From: Bacillota bacterium
Lineage (GTDB): Bacteria > Bacillota > Clostridia > Lachnospirales > Lachnospiraceae
DNA: 39,499 bases
Assembly (NCBI GenBank): GCA_023399455.1
Contig: JAEWPN010000053.1
Location: 1-39,499, forward strand
Direction of reading: 5' to 3'
Under the pieces are notes generated by a model. The model saw only the letters and a list, made by a program, of their open reading frames with translations. It had not been told where the DNA came from and did no database searches. Shown piece after piece: positions 19,519 to 27,607 of the stretch; positions within the stretch are counted from its first letter, which is position 1; the number at the start of each line of letters is the position of its first letter. The position numbers and the translations under genes were made by a program.

Positions 19519-20346
19519 ATGGCATATGATAAGGAACTGATAAAAGAGCTGGAACAAAAGGCCCGCAAGCTGCGGGAGGATGTTGTGGTAAGCATTGGCG
19601 TGGGAGTAGCCGGACATATCGGCGGCTCCAATTCCGCCGCAGATCTTGTAACCGCATTATACTTTTATAAAATGAAGCACGATCCGAAGAATCCCAGGAT
19701 GGAGGACCGGGACCGTTTTCTGCTGAGCAAAGGTCATGTGGCGATACTGCAATATGCGGCATTGGCGGAAGCGGGATATTTTCCGGTAGAGGATTTAAAG
19801 CATACGAAAGCAATAGGTTCCTACCTGCAGGGACATCCTGACGTGCAGAAGACGCCGGGTATCGAAGCGGGTACGGGCTCTTTGGGACAGGGTCTGTCCA
19901 TAGGTTTGGGCATGGCACTCGGACAGAAATTGAATAAAATAGACAGAAAGACTTATGTTCTCGTCGGAGACGGCGAAGTGGCGGAAGGGCAGATATGGGA
20001 AGCCGCTATGGCGGCCGCTGCTTATAAGGCGGATAATCTGGTAGCGCTTGTGGACAGGAACAGGCTGCAGGCCAACGGCAAGGTAAAGGACCGTCTGGAT
20101 TCCGGAGATATCATTGCGAAGCTCATGGGCTTCGGATGGCATGTCATCGAGATAGACGGACATAACATGGCGGAAATACTGACCGCACTGGATGAGGCGG
20201 ACACCGTAAAAGGAATGCCCATAGCTATCGTTGCAAACACGGTCAAGGGAAAAGGCGTCAGCTTCGCGGAAAATGTGGTAAGCTATCACAACGGAATGCT
20301 GACGGAAGAAACTTATCATCAGGCACTGGAAGAGTTATCCAGATAG
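19519..20346 (+). CDS. Transketolase, N-terminal (thiamine diphosphate-binding) subunit
   Basis: A 275-residue protein equal to the first third of transketolase. The diphosphate/Mg2+-binding motif GDGEVAEGQIWEA...N (about residues 153-180) is intact, as are DRFLLSKGH and GSLGQGLSIGLGMALG. AGGAGG at 19505-19510 precedes the ATG. The following gene encodes the missing pyrimidine and C-terminal domains, so the active enzyme is a two-subunit transketolase. Split transketolases in accessory sugar operons often use unusual or non-phosphorylated ketoses, for example the sulfofructose and apulose-phosphate enzymes. Here the substrate is likely the product of the adjacent dehydrogenase (inference). 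Confidence 0.9.
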   Translation: MAYDKELIKELEQKARKLREDVVVSIGVGVAGHIGGSNSAADLVTALYFYKMKHDPKNPRMEDRDRFLLSKGHVAILQYAALAEAGYFPVEDLKHTKAIGSYLQGHPDVQKTPGIEAGTGSLGQGLSIGLGMALGQKLNKIDRKTYVLVGDGEVAEGQIWEAAMAAAAYKADNLVALVDRNRLQANGKVKDRLDSGDIIAKLMGFGWHVIEIDGHNMAEILTALDEADTVKGMPIAIVANTVKGKGVSFAENVVSYHNGMLTEETYHQALEELSR

Positions 20347-20362
20347 GCGGGAGGCAGAAGAT

Positions 20363-21292
20363 ATGAGTTATACGAATCAAAGAATTGCATATGGAAGCAC
20401 CTTGGTGGAGCTTGGAAAAAACGATGACAGAATCGTTGTATTGGATGCCGATCTGGGCGGTTCTACCATGGGAAAGCTGTTCGAGGCGCAATACCCGGAG
20501 AGATATTTTGAAATGGGAATTGCCGAGGCGAATATGACCAGCGTGGCAGCAGGATTGGCACAGAGCGGAAAGGTACCTTTCACCAATTCCTTCGCAGTAT
20601 TCTCGGGAGGAAGGGCGTTTGATCAGATACGCCAGACCATCGCCATAGGAGAATTGAATGTAAAGATCTGCGGTTCCTCTTCGGGCCTATCCGATTTCGG
20701 AGACGGCGCTACCCACCAGTGTGTGGAGGATATGGCTATTTTTCGTGCAGTGCCCAATATGACGGTGCTCTGCCCGGCGGATGCCAATGAAACGGTGGAA
20801 GCGGTAAAAGCGATGGTAGAGACGGATGGACCTTTTTATATACGGCTGAACAGAAACGATTACCCGAATGTTATCGAAGAAGGTGAGAAGTTTGAAATAG
20901 GAAAGCCCAGATTGCTCAAGGAAGGGTCGGATATCGTGGTATTTGCTACAGGTTATATGGTAGGGCTGGCGATGGAAGCCGCAAAAGAACTGGAGCGCGA
21001 AATATCGGTGAAGGTAGTAAATGTTTCTACCATTAAGCCAATGAATGATCAGGCTGTCATCGATCTGGTAAAAGGCTGTAAGGCGGTAGTCACTGCGGAA
21101 GAACACAATGTCAGGGGCGGAATGGGAAGCGCGGTAGCGGAAGTTCTCTGCAAGGAATGCAAACCCATCGAGTTTGTAGGAATTCAGGACACCTTCGGAT
21201 GCAGCGCACATAATTACAAGGAAGTGCTTGAGTATCACGGACTGACAAAAGAGGCAATCAAAGAGGCCGTACAAAAGATGTATCATATGTAA
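20363..21292 (+). CDS. Transketolase, C-terminal subunit
   Basis: A 309-residue protein with the transketolase pyrimidine-binding domain (FEMGIAEANMTSVAAGLA near residue 49, containing the catalytic glutamate) and the C-terminal transketolase domain (about residues 185-300). The start codon lies 16 bases after the N-terminal subunit stop and is preceded by GGGAGG. It is the obligate partner of the upstream gene. The histidine/arginine pattern that binds donor phosphate cannot be judged without alignment, so whether it takes phosphorylated sugars is open. Confidence 0.9.
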   Translation: MSYTNQRIAYGSTLVELGKNDDRIVVLDADLGGSTMGKLFEAQYPERYFEMGIAEANMTSVAAGLAQSGKVPFTNSFAVFSGGRAFDQIRQTIAIGELNVKICGSSSGLSDFGDGATHQCVEDMAIFRAVPNMTVLCPADANETVEAVKAMVETDGPFYIRLNRNDYPNVIEEGEKFEIGKPRLLKEGSDIVVFATGYMVGLAMEAAKELEREISVKVVNVSTIKPMNDQAVIDLVKGCKAVVTAEEHNVRGGMGSAVAEVLCKECKPIEFVGIQDTFGCSAHNYKEVLEYHGLTKEAIKEAVQKMYHM

Positions 21293-21316
21293 AGAACAGG
21301 ACAGGAGGATATTAAA

Positions 21317-22201
21317 ATGCGTATAGGTTTTATTGGACTTGGGATCATGGGAAAGCCGATGGTCAATAATCTGCTGAAAGCAGGACATGAGGTTATTGTA
21401 TATGATGTAATTCAGGAAAATGTAGATGCCGCAGTGGGCGCGGGAGCTGCTTCGGCAAATTCCTCGAAAAACGTTGCGGAGCAATGTAATCTGATCATCA
21501 CGATGCTGCCTAATTCTCCTCATGTAAAAAGCGTGGTTTTAGGCGAAAACGGTGTTTTAGCGGGTGCGAAAGAGGGTACGGTCTTAGTGGATATGAGCTC
21601 CATTGCACCGCTGGCTTCACAGGAATTATGTAAAGCCTGTGCCGAAAAGGGTGTTAGAATGATCGATGCGCCCGTATCCGGCGGCGAGCCGAAAGCTGTC
21701 GACGGGACGTTGTCCATAATGGCAGGCGGCGAGAAAGAAGTCTTCGACCAGGTCTATGACATTCTGATGGCTATGGGCGCAAGTGCGGTCCACTGCGGCG
21801 ATATCGGTGCGGGCAACACGACAAAGCTGGCAAATCAGATCATCGTAGCACTTAATATTGCGGCGGTATCCGAAGCACTCATGCTGAGTACAAGAGCGGG
21901 TGTAGATCCCATAAAGGTTTTCGATGCGATCAAGGGCGGACTTGCCGGTTCTACTGTTATGAATGCCAAGGTGCCCATGATAACGGATGGTAATTTTAAT
22001 CCGGGATTTAAGATCGACCTTCACATAAAAGATTTGAACAATGCTTTGGAAACCGGACATGGAGTAGGCGCGCCGCTTCCTTTCACGGCCCAGGTGATGG
22101 AAATTCTTCAAAATCTTCATATGGACGGTCTCGGACAATGTGACCACAGTGCAATTGCGAAATATTATGAGAAGCTGACCGGAACGGAAATACGAAAATA
22201 A
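21317..22201 (+). CDS. garR: 2-hydroxy-3-oxopropionate (tartronate semialdehyde) reductase-like beta-hydroxyacid dehydrogenase
   Basis: A 294-residue NAD(P)-dependent enzyme of the beta-hydroxyacid dehydrogenase family. It has N-terminal GLGIMGKPM, substrate-binding DAPVSGGEPKAVDGTLSIMAGG near residue 117 and catalytic Lys170 in GAGNTTKLANQ. This matches GarR/GlxR, which reduce tartronate semialdehyde to D-glycerate. Related family members act on 3-hydroxyisobutyrate, so the symbol rests on the neighbouring glycerate kinase as well as on sequence. It follows transketolase by 24 bases with AGGAGG before the ATG. Confidence 0.82.
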   Translation: MRIGFIGLGIMGKPMVNNLLKAGHEVIVYDVIQENVDAAVGAGAASANSSKNVAEQCNLIITMLPNSPHVKSVVLGENGVLAGAKEGTVLVDMSSIAPLASQELCKACAEKGVRMIDAPVSGGEPKAVDGTLSIMAGGEKEVFDQVYDILMAMGASAVHCGDIGAGNTTKLANQIIVALNIAAVSEALMLSTRAGVDPIKVFDAIKGGLAGSTVMNAKVPMITDGNFNPGFKIDLHIKDLNNALETGHGVGAPLPFTAQVMEILQNLHMDGLGQCDHSAIAKYYEKLTGTEIRK

Positions 22202-22213
22202 AGGTGAAGCAAC

Positions 22214-22237
22214 TGTCCCGCATAACATTGCGGGACA
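22214..22237 (+). other. Hairpin between reductase and glycerate kinase genes
   Basis: TGTCCCGC (22214-22221) pairs perfectly with GCGGGACA (22230-22237) around ATAACATT. No T-run follows, so termination is doubtful. It may modulate expression or decay of the last gene of the operon. Confidence 0.5.
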
Positions 22238-22293
22238 TGTTGTATAGATATATAATGATGTTGGGGTAAAAAGTATTTGTGAAGGAAGAGAGT

Positions 22294-23484
22294 ATGAGAA
22301 TTTTAATTGCGTCGGACTCATTTAAAGGAAGCTTAAGCAGCGCTCAGGTGGCGGAAAACATAAAAGCGGGAATATTAGGGGTTTATTCAGATGCGGAAAT
22401 AAAGTATATTTCCGTAGCTGACGGCGGAGAGGGCACAGTAGAAGCCGTCATATCCGGCAGCGGAGGGAAAATGGTAAATACGCCTGTAATGGGGCCTGAC
22501 GGTAAGATGCTCGATTCCTTTTTCGGCATATTGGAGGACGGCTCCGCCATAATCGAAATGGCGGCAGCTTCGGGGTTGCCCCTCGTTCCCGAACGGGAAC
22601 GCGATATAATGAAAGCTACTACTTATGGGACCGGCCAGCTTCTAAAGGCAGCGATGGATAACGGCTGCATGAAAATTTATATCGGAGTCGGCGGTTCGGC
22701 GACCAATGACGGCGGAATCGGTATGGCACAGGCTCTCGGTGCTTCTTTTAAGGATGACAGAGGAGAAGAAGTCGGCTTTGGCGGCGGGCAGCTTAGCAGA
22801 ATAGCGAAGATTGATGTAAGCCGCATGGATGAACGTCTTAGACGGACGGAGATCATTGTGATGAGCGATGTGACCAATCCCCTTTGCGGACCTTCGGGAG
22901 CATCGGCTGTTTACGGACCGCAGAAGGGTGCGAGTCCTGAACAAGTCGTGCTTCTGGATGAGGGGCTTTCCCATTTGGCAAAGGTTATAGAAGAGACACT
23001 GACTATAGACATAAGGAATATGAAAGGTGCCGGTGCCGCAGGAGGTCTTGGCGGCGGTCTCGCGGCATTTACAGGTGCAGTCATCCGTTCAGGGATCGAT
23101 GCGGTACTGGATATGTCGGACTTCGCCCAAAAGGCGGAATGGGCAGACCTGATCATTACCGGCGAGGGTCGTATTGATTTTCAATCCTCATATGGAAAGG
23201 TGATTTCCGGTATTGCTGGGAGGGCGGGGAAATACGGCGTTCCCATAGCGGCAATTGCCGGTTCTCTCTCGGAAGGATCACAAGAGGTATATAAGATCGG
23301 CATCAGCTGCATGGAAGCGGCGGTATGCAGGCCGATGCCGTTGGAAGAAGCTATGGGGGAAAAGGCGGGAGAGCTGGTAGCCGATGCCGCAGAGCGGCTG
23401 ATGCGCGGCATCAAGGTCGGTACCATGCAAAGAGACCGCGCGTGTCACGAGTGCCTGGGTACTCCGAATAATCGTCTGCAATAG
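22294..23484 (+). CDS. garK: Glycerate kinase (GarK/GlxK family)
   Basis: A 396-residue kinase of glycerate kinase type 1. It has N-terminal ILIASDSFKGSLSSAQVAENI, central GVGGSATNDGGIGMAQALGA near residue 133, GAGAAGGLGGGLAAF near residue 247 and GEGRIDFQS near residue 289. It converts D-glycerate to phosphoglycerate. The ATG at 22294 is used because GGAAGAGAG precedes it; a GTG at 22279 would add five residues. The C-terminus carries about 20 residues (after RGIKVG) beyond the usual end of the family and is rich in Cys/Arg/Asn. It completes the route transketolase, reductase, kinase. The stop lies ten bases from the stop of the convergent gene. Confidence 0.9.
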   Translation: MRILIASDSFKGSLSSAQVAENIKAGILGVYSDAEIKYISVADGGEGTVEAVISGSGGKMVNTPVMGPDGKMLDSFFGILEDGSAIIEMAAASGLPLVPERERDIMKATTYGTGQLLKAAMDNGCMKIYIGVGGSATNDGGIGMAQALGASFKDDRGEEVGFGGGQLSRIAKIDVSRMDERLRRTEIIVMSDVTNPLCGPSGASAVYGPQKGASPEQVVLLDEGLSHLAKVIEETLTIDIRNMKGAGAAGGLGGGLAAFTGAVIRSGIDAVLDMSDFAQKAEWADLIITGEGRIDFQSSYGKVISGIAGRAGKYGVPIAAIAGSLSEGSQEVYKIGISCMEAAVCRPMPLEEAMGEKAGELVADAAERLMRGIKVGTMQRDRACHECLGTPNNRLQ

Positions 23485-23494
23485 CCTGGGGTAA

Positions 23495-24292
23495 TCAGTG
23501 GTTTGGAGGATACAGCTTTTTGTCTGAAACGATATCTGCCGCTGTGATATGTGGATTGTGATATTTTTTCCGTTTCCGTGTATACTTTGGGAAATTGATT
23601 GCCTGTTTTGGACAGAAAGAAACACAGGCCATACACTGGCTGCATTGATGGAGAAACGTTGGCTTGCTATTTTTAAAACTGATATTATGACTGGGGCAGA
23701 CCTTGGCGCAAAGACCACAGGAAATACAGTCATCCCAAACGGAAAAATATTTATCGTTTGAGGGACAATGCTCAATAAACTTCTGCATTTTCCGTGGTGC
23801 AAGCCATCGTGTTATCGCATTGGCGTGAGGAGGATTCCGCAACTTCTTTTCCGCAATCTCCCTTGCAATAGAAGCAAGCTGTTCTTCTGTTTTGGGAACG
23901 CGCTTTTCAGGGTTTGGAAACGGTGGGTATATAGCTACATAATTGGCAACACTGTACACTTTTTCGCCATAGGAAAGTGTACAGTGCTTTTCTTGCAGCA
24001 ATTTGGCCAGTTTATCCTGACAACCTCCGTTGATCATCCCAGGTGTGGAGACTGCAAAAATGTATGCCTTCGGGTTCAGCTTTACCTGCTCTACAAAATA
24101 GATCGCATATTCCGGCATCGTCCAGTGATGCACCGGGAAAATAAAACCAATTCTTTCAGCATCCTCTGACGGAACATCCTTTGGATCGCATCGCATGGAG
24201 ATGATTTCTGTATCACCTAGTTGCTTGGCAATGACTTGTGCGGCACGAAGGCTGTTTCCTGTCCCTGTAAAATAGTAGATGATATTTTTCAT
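23495..24292 (-). CDS. EFR1-family flavodoxin-ferredoxin protein
   Basis: A 265-residue electron-transfer protein. The N-terminus is a flavodoxin-like domain with FMN loop YFTGTGNSLRAA. The C-terminus has two 4Fe-4S motifs, CISCGLCAKVCP (about residue 190) and CSQCMACVSFCP (about residue 217). The family (EFR1) is common in anaerobic Firmicutes; its redox partner is unknown. GAGGT lies upstream of the ATG at 24292. The gene is transcribed divergently from a TetR regulator, which probably controls it. It runs convergent to glycerate kinase, with no clear terminator between the two. Confidence 0.85.
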   Translation of the reverse strand: MKNIIYYFTGTGNSLRAAQVIAKQLGDTEIISMRCDPKDVPSEDAERIGFIFPVHHWTMPEYAIYFVEQVKLNPKAYIFAVSTPGMINGGCQDKLAKLLQEKHCTLSYGEKVYSVANYVAIYPPFPNPEKRVPKTEEQLASIAREIAEKKLRNPPHANAITRWLAPRKMQKFIEHCPSNDKYFSVWDDCISCGLCAKVCPSHNISFKNSKPTFLHQCSQCMACVSFCPKQAINFPKYTRKRKKYHNPHITAADIVSDKKLYPPNH

Positions 24293-24321
24293 ATTGTTAC
24301 CTCACAATTTTAAAAAAATTT

Positions 24322-24334
24322 AAGTGTCACACTT
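24322..24334. promoter_or_regulatory. Candidate TetR operator in divergent promoter region
   Basis: AAGTGTCACACTT is a 13-bp palindrome with a single central base. It overlaps the -35 of the TetR gene promoter and lies 30 bases upstream of the EFR1 start codon, so one bound repressor could block both directions. Confidence 0.5.
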
Positions 24335-24361
24335 GTAACAGTTCGATGTTTTTATTATAAT
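24333..24361 (+). promoter_or_regulatory. Promoter of the TetR-family regulator
   Basis: TTGTAA (24333-24338), a 17-base spacer and a perfect TATAAT (24356-24361). The predicted start is about 70 bases before the gene. Confidence 0.65.
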
Positions 24362-24438
24362 GAGTCTATGACAATAATTCAAGATTTCAGAGGCAAGTGC
24401 CACATCCGGTCATTTTTGCGACATTTGAAGGAGAGAAC

Positions 24439-24993
24439 ATGAAAGATACACAAAATCCAATTGCTTTACGTTCCAGAGAATGGTTGACAAATGCTCTTTT
24501 GGAGTTGATGAAAGATAAACCGTTTCACGAAATCAGTATTTCAGAGATTGCGGAAAAAGCAGATTTGTCCCGTAGAACTTTTTATCGTTTTTTTTCTTCC
24601 AAAGAAGAAGTGATTTGTTTCCATCTGGAGACAATTTGGCGTACAGGAGCGCTGCAGTTTTCCGCTGATAAAGATCACAGTTATTTTCATACGATTCGTT
24701 GGTATCTGGAGCTTTGGTATGAACATAAGGACCTGGCTCTTTTGCTTTATCGCAACGATCTGATATCGCTGTTGCTGCAAGAGTACAACCATCTTTTTCA
24801 TGAAGTGTATCTGATGCGGAAAGGCAATTATCCTTTGGCTAAGCAGCCGGAGGCAATGAAATATGCTCTTTCTTATAGTGTAGGTGGACTTACAAACATT
24901 CTTTGGCAGTGGGCAGGCGACGGAATGCAGAAATCGCCTGAAGAAATTGCCAATCTGCTGTTGACTGCCATCCGGTTACCTGATCAGGAGTAA
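24439..24993 (+). CDS. TetR-family transcriptional regulator
   Basis: A 184-residue protein with an N-terminal TetR helix-turn-helix (ISISEIAEKADLSRRTFYRFFSSKEEV, about residues 34-60, two short helices and the recognition helix) and an all-helical C-terminal ligand/dimer domain of the TetR_C type common in Firmicutes. The ATG at 24439 is chosen because GAAGGAGAG precedes it at 24427-24435; an in-frame ATG at 24397 has no good site. It is divergent from the EFR1 gene and likely represses both. The ligand is unknown. Confidence 0.88.
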   Translation: MKDTQNPIALRSREWLTNALLELMKDKPFHEISISEIAEKADLSRRTFYRFFSSKEEVICFHLETIWRTGALQFSADKDHSYFHTIRWYLELWYEHKDLALLLYRNDLISLLLQEYNHLFHEVYLMRKGNYPLAKQPEAMKYALSYSVGGLTNILWQWAGDGMQKSPEEIANLLLTAIRLPDQE

Positions 24994-25093
24994 CTTTTAA
25001 ATTACCAATTCCAGTTTACCGATGTGTTTTATAAATAATCGATCGTTATCTCCGCTGAAAGGTTCAAAAATTCTTCCCACTTTCTTTGATTGC

Positions 25094-25136
25094 AGAAAAA
25101 GAAAATGCCCTTATAGGATGAAATCCTATAAGAGCA
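25094..25136 (-). terminator. Rho-independent terminator downstream of tRNA-Pro
   Basis: On the minus strand TGCTCTTATAGGAT pairs with ATCCTATAAGGGCA around a three-base loop (25106-25136), followed by TTTTCTTTTTCT. It lies about 10 bases after the 3' end of the tRNA. It could also stop plus-strand transcripts from the TetR gene. Confidence 0.75.
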
Positions 25137-25146
25137 TTAATAATAG

Positions 25147-25220
25147 TCGAAGCGACAGGATTCGAACCTGCGACCTCTGCGTCCCGAACGCAGCGCTCTA
25201 CCAAGCTGAGCCACGCTTCG
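25147..25220 (-). tRNA. tRNA-Pro (anticodon CGG)
   Basis: On the minus strand the acceptor stem CGAAGCG/CGCTTCG, D-arm GCTCAGCTTGGTAGAGC, anticodon arm CTGCG-TTCGGGA-CGCAG with anticodon CGG, variable AGGTC and T-arm GCAGG-TTCGAAT-CCTGT are all complete. The discriminator base is A. No CCA is encoded. It reads CCG proline codons. Confidence 0.95.
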
Positions 25221-25248
25221 ATAAGGTTTTTTTATTGCAACACATAAG

Positions 25249-25278
25249 ATAATACAATATTATATACTCGTTTGTCAA
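25249..25278 (-). promoter_or_regulatory. Promoter of tRNA-Pro
   Basis: On the minus strand TTGACA (25273-25278 complement) and TATTAT (25249-25254 complement) are separated by 18 bases, about 30 bases before the tRNA 5' end. Confidence 0.65.
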
Positions 25279-25365
25279 TGATTGTACCATACATTTTTAA
25301 ATATTTTTGGAGTAAAATTAGATTCTAATTCCCGTCGTTTACAAGACAAACGATGCCGTTTAACG

Positions 25366-25394
25366 TTGAAAGCCGATAAGGACTATGTTAGACT
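25366..25394 (+). promoter_or_regulatory. Candidate promoter of the unknown-protein/AlkD/debranching genes
   Basis: TTGAAA (25366-25371), 17 bases, then TAGACT (25389-25394), about 40 bases before the first start codon. An imperfect inverted repeat (TCGTTT/AAACGA, 25335-25354) lies just upstream. Confidence 0.4.
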
Positions 25395-25435
25395 ATATTA
25401 CAAGTGAGTAAAAAGCATTCAGCAGGAAAAAAGAA

Positions 25436-26797
25436 ATGGAAGGCATTGGTATGGAAAGTAAATTTATATCGTTGGACTCAGCATTTAATATGATTTTGAA
25501 TATTAATTTAGGGAAGGACCTTCGGAAGAAGGAACTGAAGAAAATAGAAGATTATGCCAAAGGCCTCGTTTATCTGTCTGATAATAAGAAGAAACAGCTC
25601 ATAGCGGTGATAGAAGCCTTTGACTATGAACTGGGAAGAGAGGCGGTCAACGAAGAATGTATCGGCGGCTACCATAAGCTATTGAAAGAAATATTGAGCA
25701 TTAACCATAGTCTCAAAGGCCCCAAATGTGTTGTTTACGGAGATAACTGGCTGACCGGAGAAGTAAAGGATAAGATGCGCAGGAATAACTTTTGTGTTTT
25801 TGATTGGCGCTCGTTGAACCCGGCTTATATCGATGAATATGATTTGTACATATTATGCGACGAACCTTTAAAGATTTATGACCTCCCGGCTATAGAAGAT
25901 AAGGAAAAGATTCTGAAGATATGGGATTACCTTAAATATAAGTACGTAGTATTTCCTTCATTTTACGAAGTCTATATGAAGTATAAGAGAAAATGCGACC
26001 CTAAGGTGAAATGTATCGTAACTGGAGGGACCAACGTAAAGAGTGCCGTTCGGAGCAGATTACTGCATATGAAAGCGATTTCTCTGGCGAATACCGGTCA
26101 GGATATTTTCTATGATTTCAGAATGTTCTGCCACGCTCATGAAGCCATGCCCGGCATAAAATATGCGATTATAGGATTAGCTCCGTATTCCTTGCGATAC
26201 GATGCCTCCAAGTCCAAGGTGGAATGGAGACGCTGTCTCGCCTATTATCCCATTGTGAAGACAATGCACAACTGCGAGGATGCCGAGATTTTTGCAGATC
26301 TATACGAATCCGAAGATAAAAAGATAAGGCATTATTTTGATGAAGCGGATATGGACAAGTGGTATGAGGTTTTTGAGAAAAGTATAAAAAACGAGACGGA
26401 AGACGTTATGGATGTCTTTGATGAAAGTACGTGCTCCAAGGAGACTCTGGGACTGAATCAGAGAGAGATCAGTGAGCTCTACAACAGGCCTTTTACGGAT
26501 ATTTTATTGGAGAACAAGGTACTGTTAGAGGGTTATGCCCGATTTTGCAAGGGAAAGGGAATCCAAGCGATTTTCTTCCTTCCTCCTTATACTAAATGGT
26601 ACAAGGAGCATATGCAGAGGTCTTACTATGAAGAGCTGTCGGCCTTTGTGAGGGAACTTTGTAAAAAGTACGGGGCAGAGTTTGTCGATATGATGGATGT
26701 TGCCCTTCCCGACTGCTGCTTCAGCGATTATGCCAATGTGAACAACGTGGGGACCGTGAAGGCGGCAAGCTATATCAACGAAATCATAGACTGCTGA
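25436..26797 (+). CDS. Uncharacterised protein with SGNH/DltD-like C-terminal region
   Basis: A 453-residue soluble protein with no signal peptide. The N-terminal 180 residues are charged and helical, with no family recognised. The second half resembles SGNH-type or DltD-like folds: GGTNVKSAVRSRLL near residue 197 sits where such proteins carry a G-[DS]-S nucleophile block, LANTGQDIFYDFRM follows, and the C-terminus has a DYANVNNVGTVKAASYI segment in place of the usual D-x-x-H. Both catalytic positions look altered, so it may be a non-catalytic relative. The start could also be the in-frame ATG at 25451. It is followed 15 bases later by an AlkD-like gene, so the two are co-transcribed. Confidence 0.6.
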   Translation: MEGIGMESKFISLDSAFNMILNINLGKDLRKKELKKIEDYAKGLVYLSDNKKKQLIAVIEAFDYELGREAVNEECIGGYHKLLKEILSINHSLKGPKCVVYGDNWLTGEVKDKMRRNNFCVFDWRSLNPAYIDEYDLYILCDEPLKIYDLPAIEDKEKILKIWDYLKYKYVVFPSFYEVYMKYKRKCDPKVKCIVTGGTNVKSAVRSRLLHMKAISLANTGQDIFYDFRMFCHAHEAMPGIKYAIIGLAPYSLRYDASKSKVEWRRCLAYYPIVKTMHNCEDAEIFADLYESEDKKIRHYFDEADMDKWYEVFEKSIKNETEDVMDVFDESTCSKETLGLNQREISELYNRPFTDILLENKVLLEGYARFCKGKGIQAIFFLPPYTKWYKEHMQRSYYEELSAFVRELCKKYGAEFVDMMDVALPDCCFSDYANVNNVGTVKAASYINEIIDC

Positions 26798-26812
26798 CGG
26801 AGAATACTTAAT

Positions 26813-27532
26813 GTGGAGATGAATGTAAGAGTAGAAGAAATAAGAAAAGAAATATATGATCTGGCAGATGAAAAATACCGGGAGTTTCAAATCCGTCTTC
26901 TGCCCGGAACAGGAAATTTTGTCGGGGTACGGCTTCCCAGGCTTCGGGAAATGGCAAAGAAGATAGCGAAGTATGAGGGCGAAGAATATTTAAGGATTGC
27001 CCTTTGCAGGAACCCGGAAGAGGAACTGTTCGAGGAAATCATGCTGCAGGGAATGATTATCGGATATATGAAAACAGATATATCCGATATTTTTTCTTAT
27101 ACGGAAAGGTTCATTCCCAAGATAGATAACTGGTCAGTCTGCGACAGCTTTTGCGGAGGACTTAAACATACCGTGCGGTATCCTTTGCAGATGTGGGAAT
27201 GGCTGCAAAGGTATTTGCATTCGGACGAGGAATTCGCCATACGTTTCGGTGTGGTCATGCTTTTGAACTATTATATATGTGACAGCTACATCAATGATTT
27301 GTTTCCTATATTCGATGAGATTCATCATGAAGGATATTACGTGAAGATGGCGGTAGCATGGGCCATATCGCTCTGCTATGGGAAATACCCGAAGGAGACG
27401 ACGGAATATCTGAATAATAGCCGCCTGGATGATTTCACTTATCACAAAGCGCTGCAGAAGATAACGGAGCTTCGAAGTGCCGGGAAAGCGGAAAAAGATA
27501 TGATGAAAAAAATGAGACGAATGAATCTGTGA
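26813..27532 (+). CDS. AlkD-like DNA alkylation repair protein
   Basis: A 239-residue helical-repeat protein of the DNA alkylation repair (AlkD) family. It shows GVRLPRLREMAKKIAKYE near residue 38, IDNWSVCDSFCGGLK near residue 104 (the DNA-binding Trp/Asp region) and VAWAISLCYGKYPKET near residue 182. Family members excise bulky or positively charged N3/N7-alkylated bases without base flipping. The start is given as GTG because CGGAG lies ten bases upstream; an ATG two codons later has poor spacing. It is coupled with the unknown upstream gene. Activity on any lesion is untested. Confidence 0.82.
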   Translation: MEMNVRVEEIRKEIYDLADEKYREFQIRLLPGTGNFVGVRLPRLREMAKKIAKYEGEEYLRIALCRNPEEELFEEIMLQGMIIGYMKTDISDIFSYTERFIPKIDNWSVCDSFCGGLKHTVRYPLQMWEWLQRYLHSDEEFAIRFGVVMLLNYYICDSYINDLFPIFDEIHHEGYYVKMAVAWAISLCYGKYPKETTEYLNNSRLDDFTYHKALQKITELRSAGKAEKDMMKKMRRMNL

Positions 27533-27607
27533 AAAGAATCGGTCCATAAAAAGAAATGATCAAAGATGAACAATGAAAGATAAAACGGGGAGGATGCGGT
27601 TGCTGCT

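Noticed and set aside
20687..21523. Minus-strand open reading frame of 278 codons
   Set aside because: It lies antisense to the transketolase C and reductase genes, has no ribosome binding site and its composition is a shadow of the real coding frame.
22214..22237. Terminator between reductase and glycerate kinase
   Set aside because: The stem is strong but no T-run follows, and glycerate kinase functionally belongs with the upstream genes, so it is listed only as a hairpin.
25022..25252. Plus-strand open reading frame of 76 codons with RIRTCDLCVPNA
   Set aside because: It is read through the antisense of tRNA-Pro. This peptide is a well-known artefact of translating tRNA genes.
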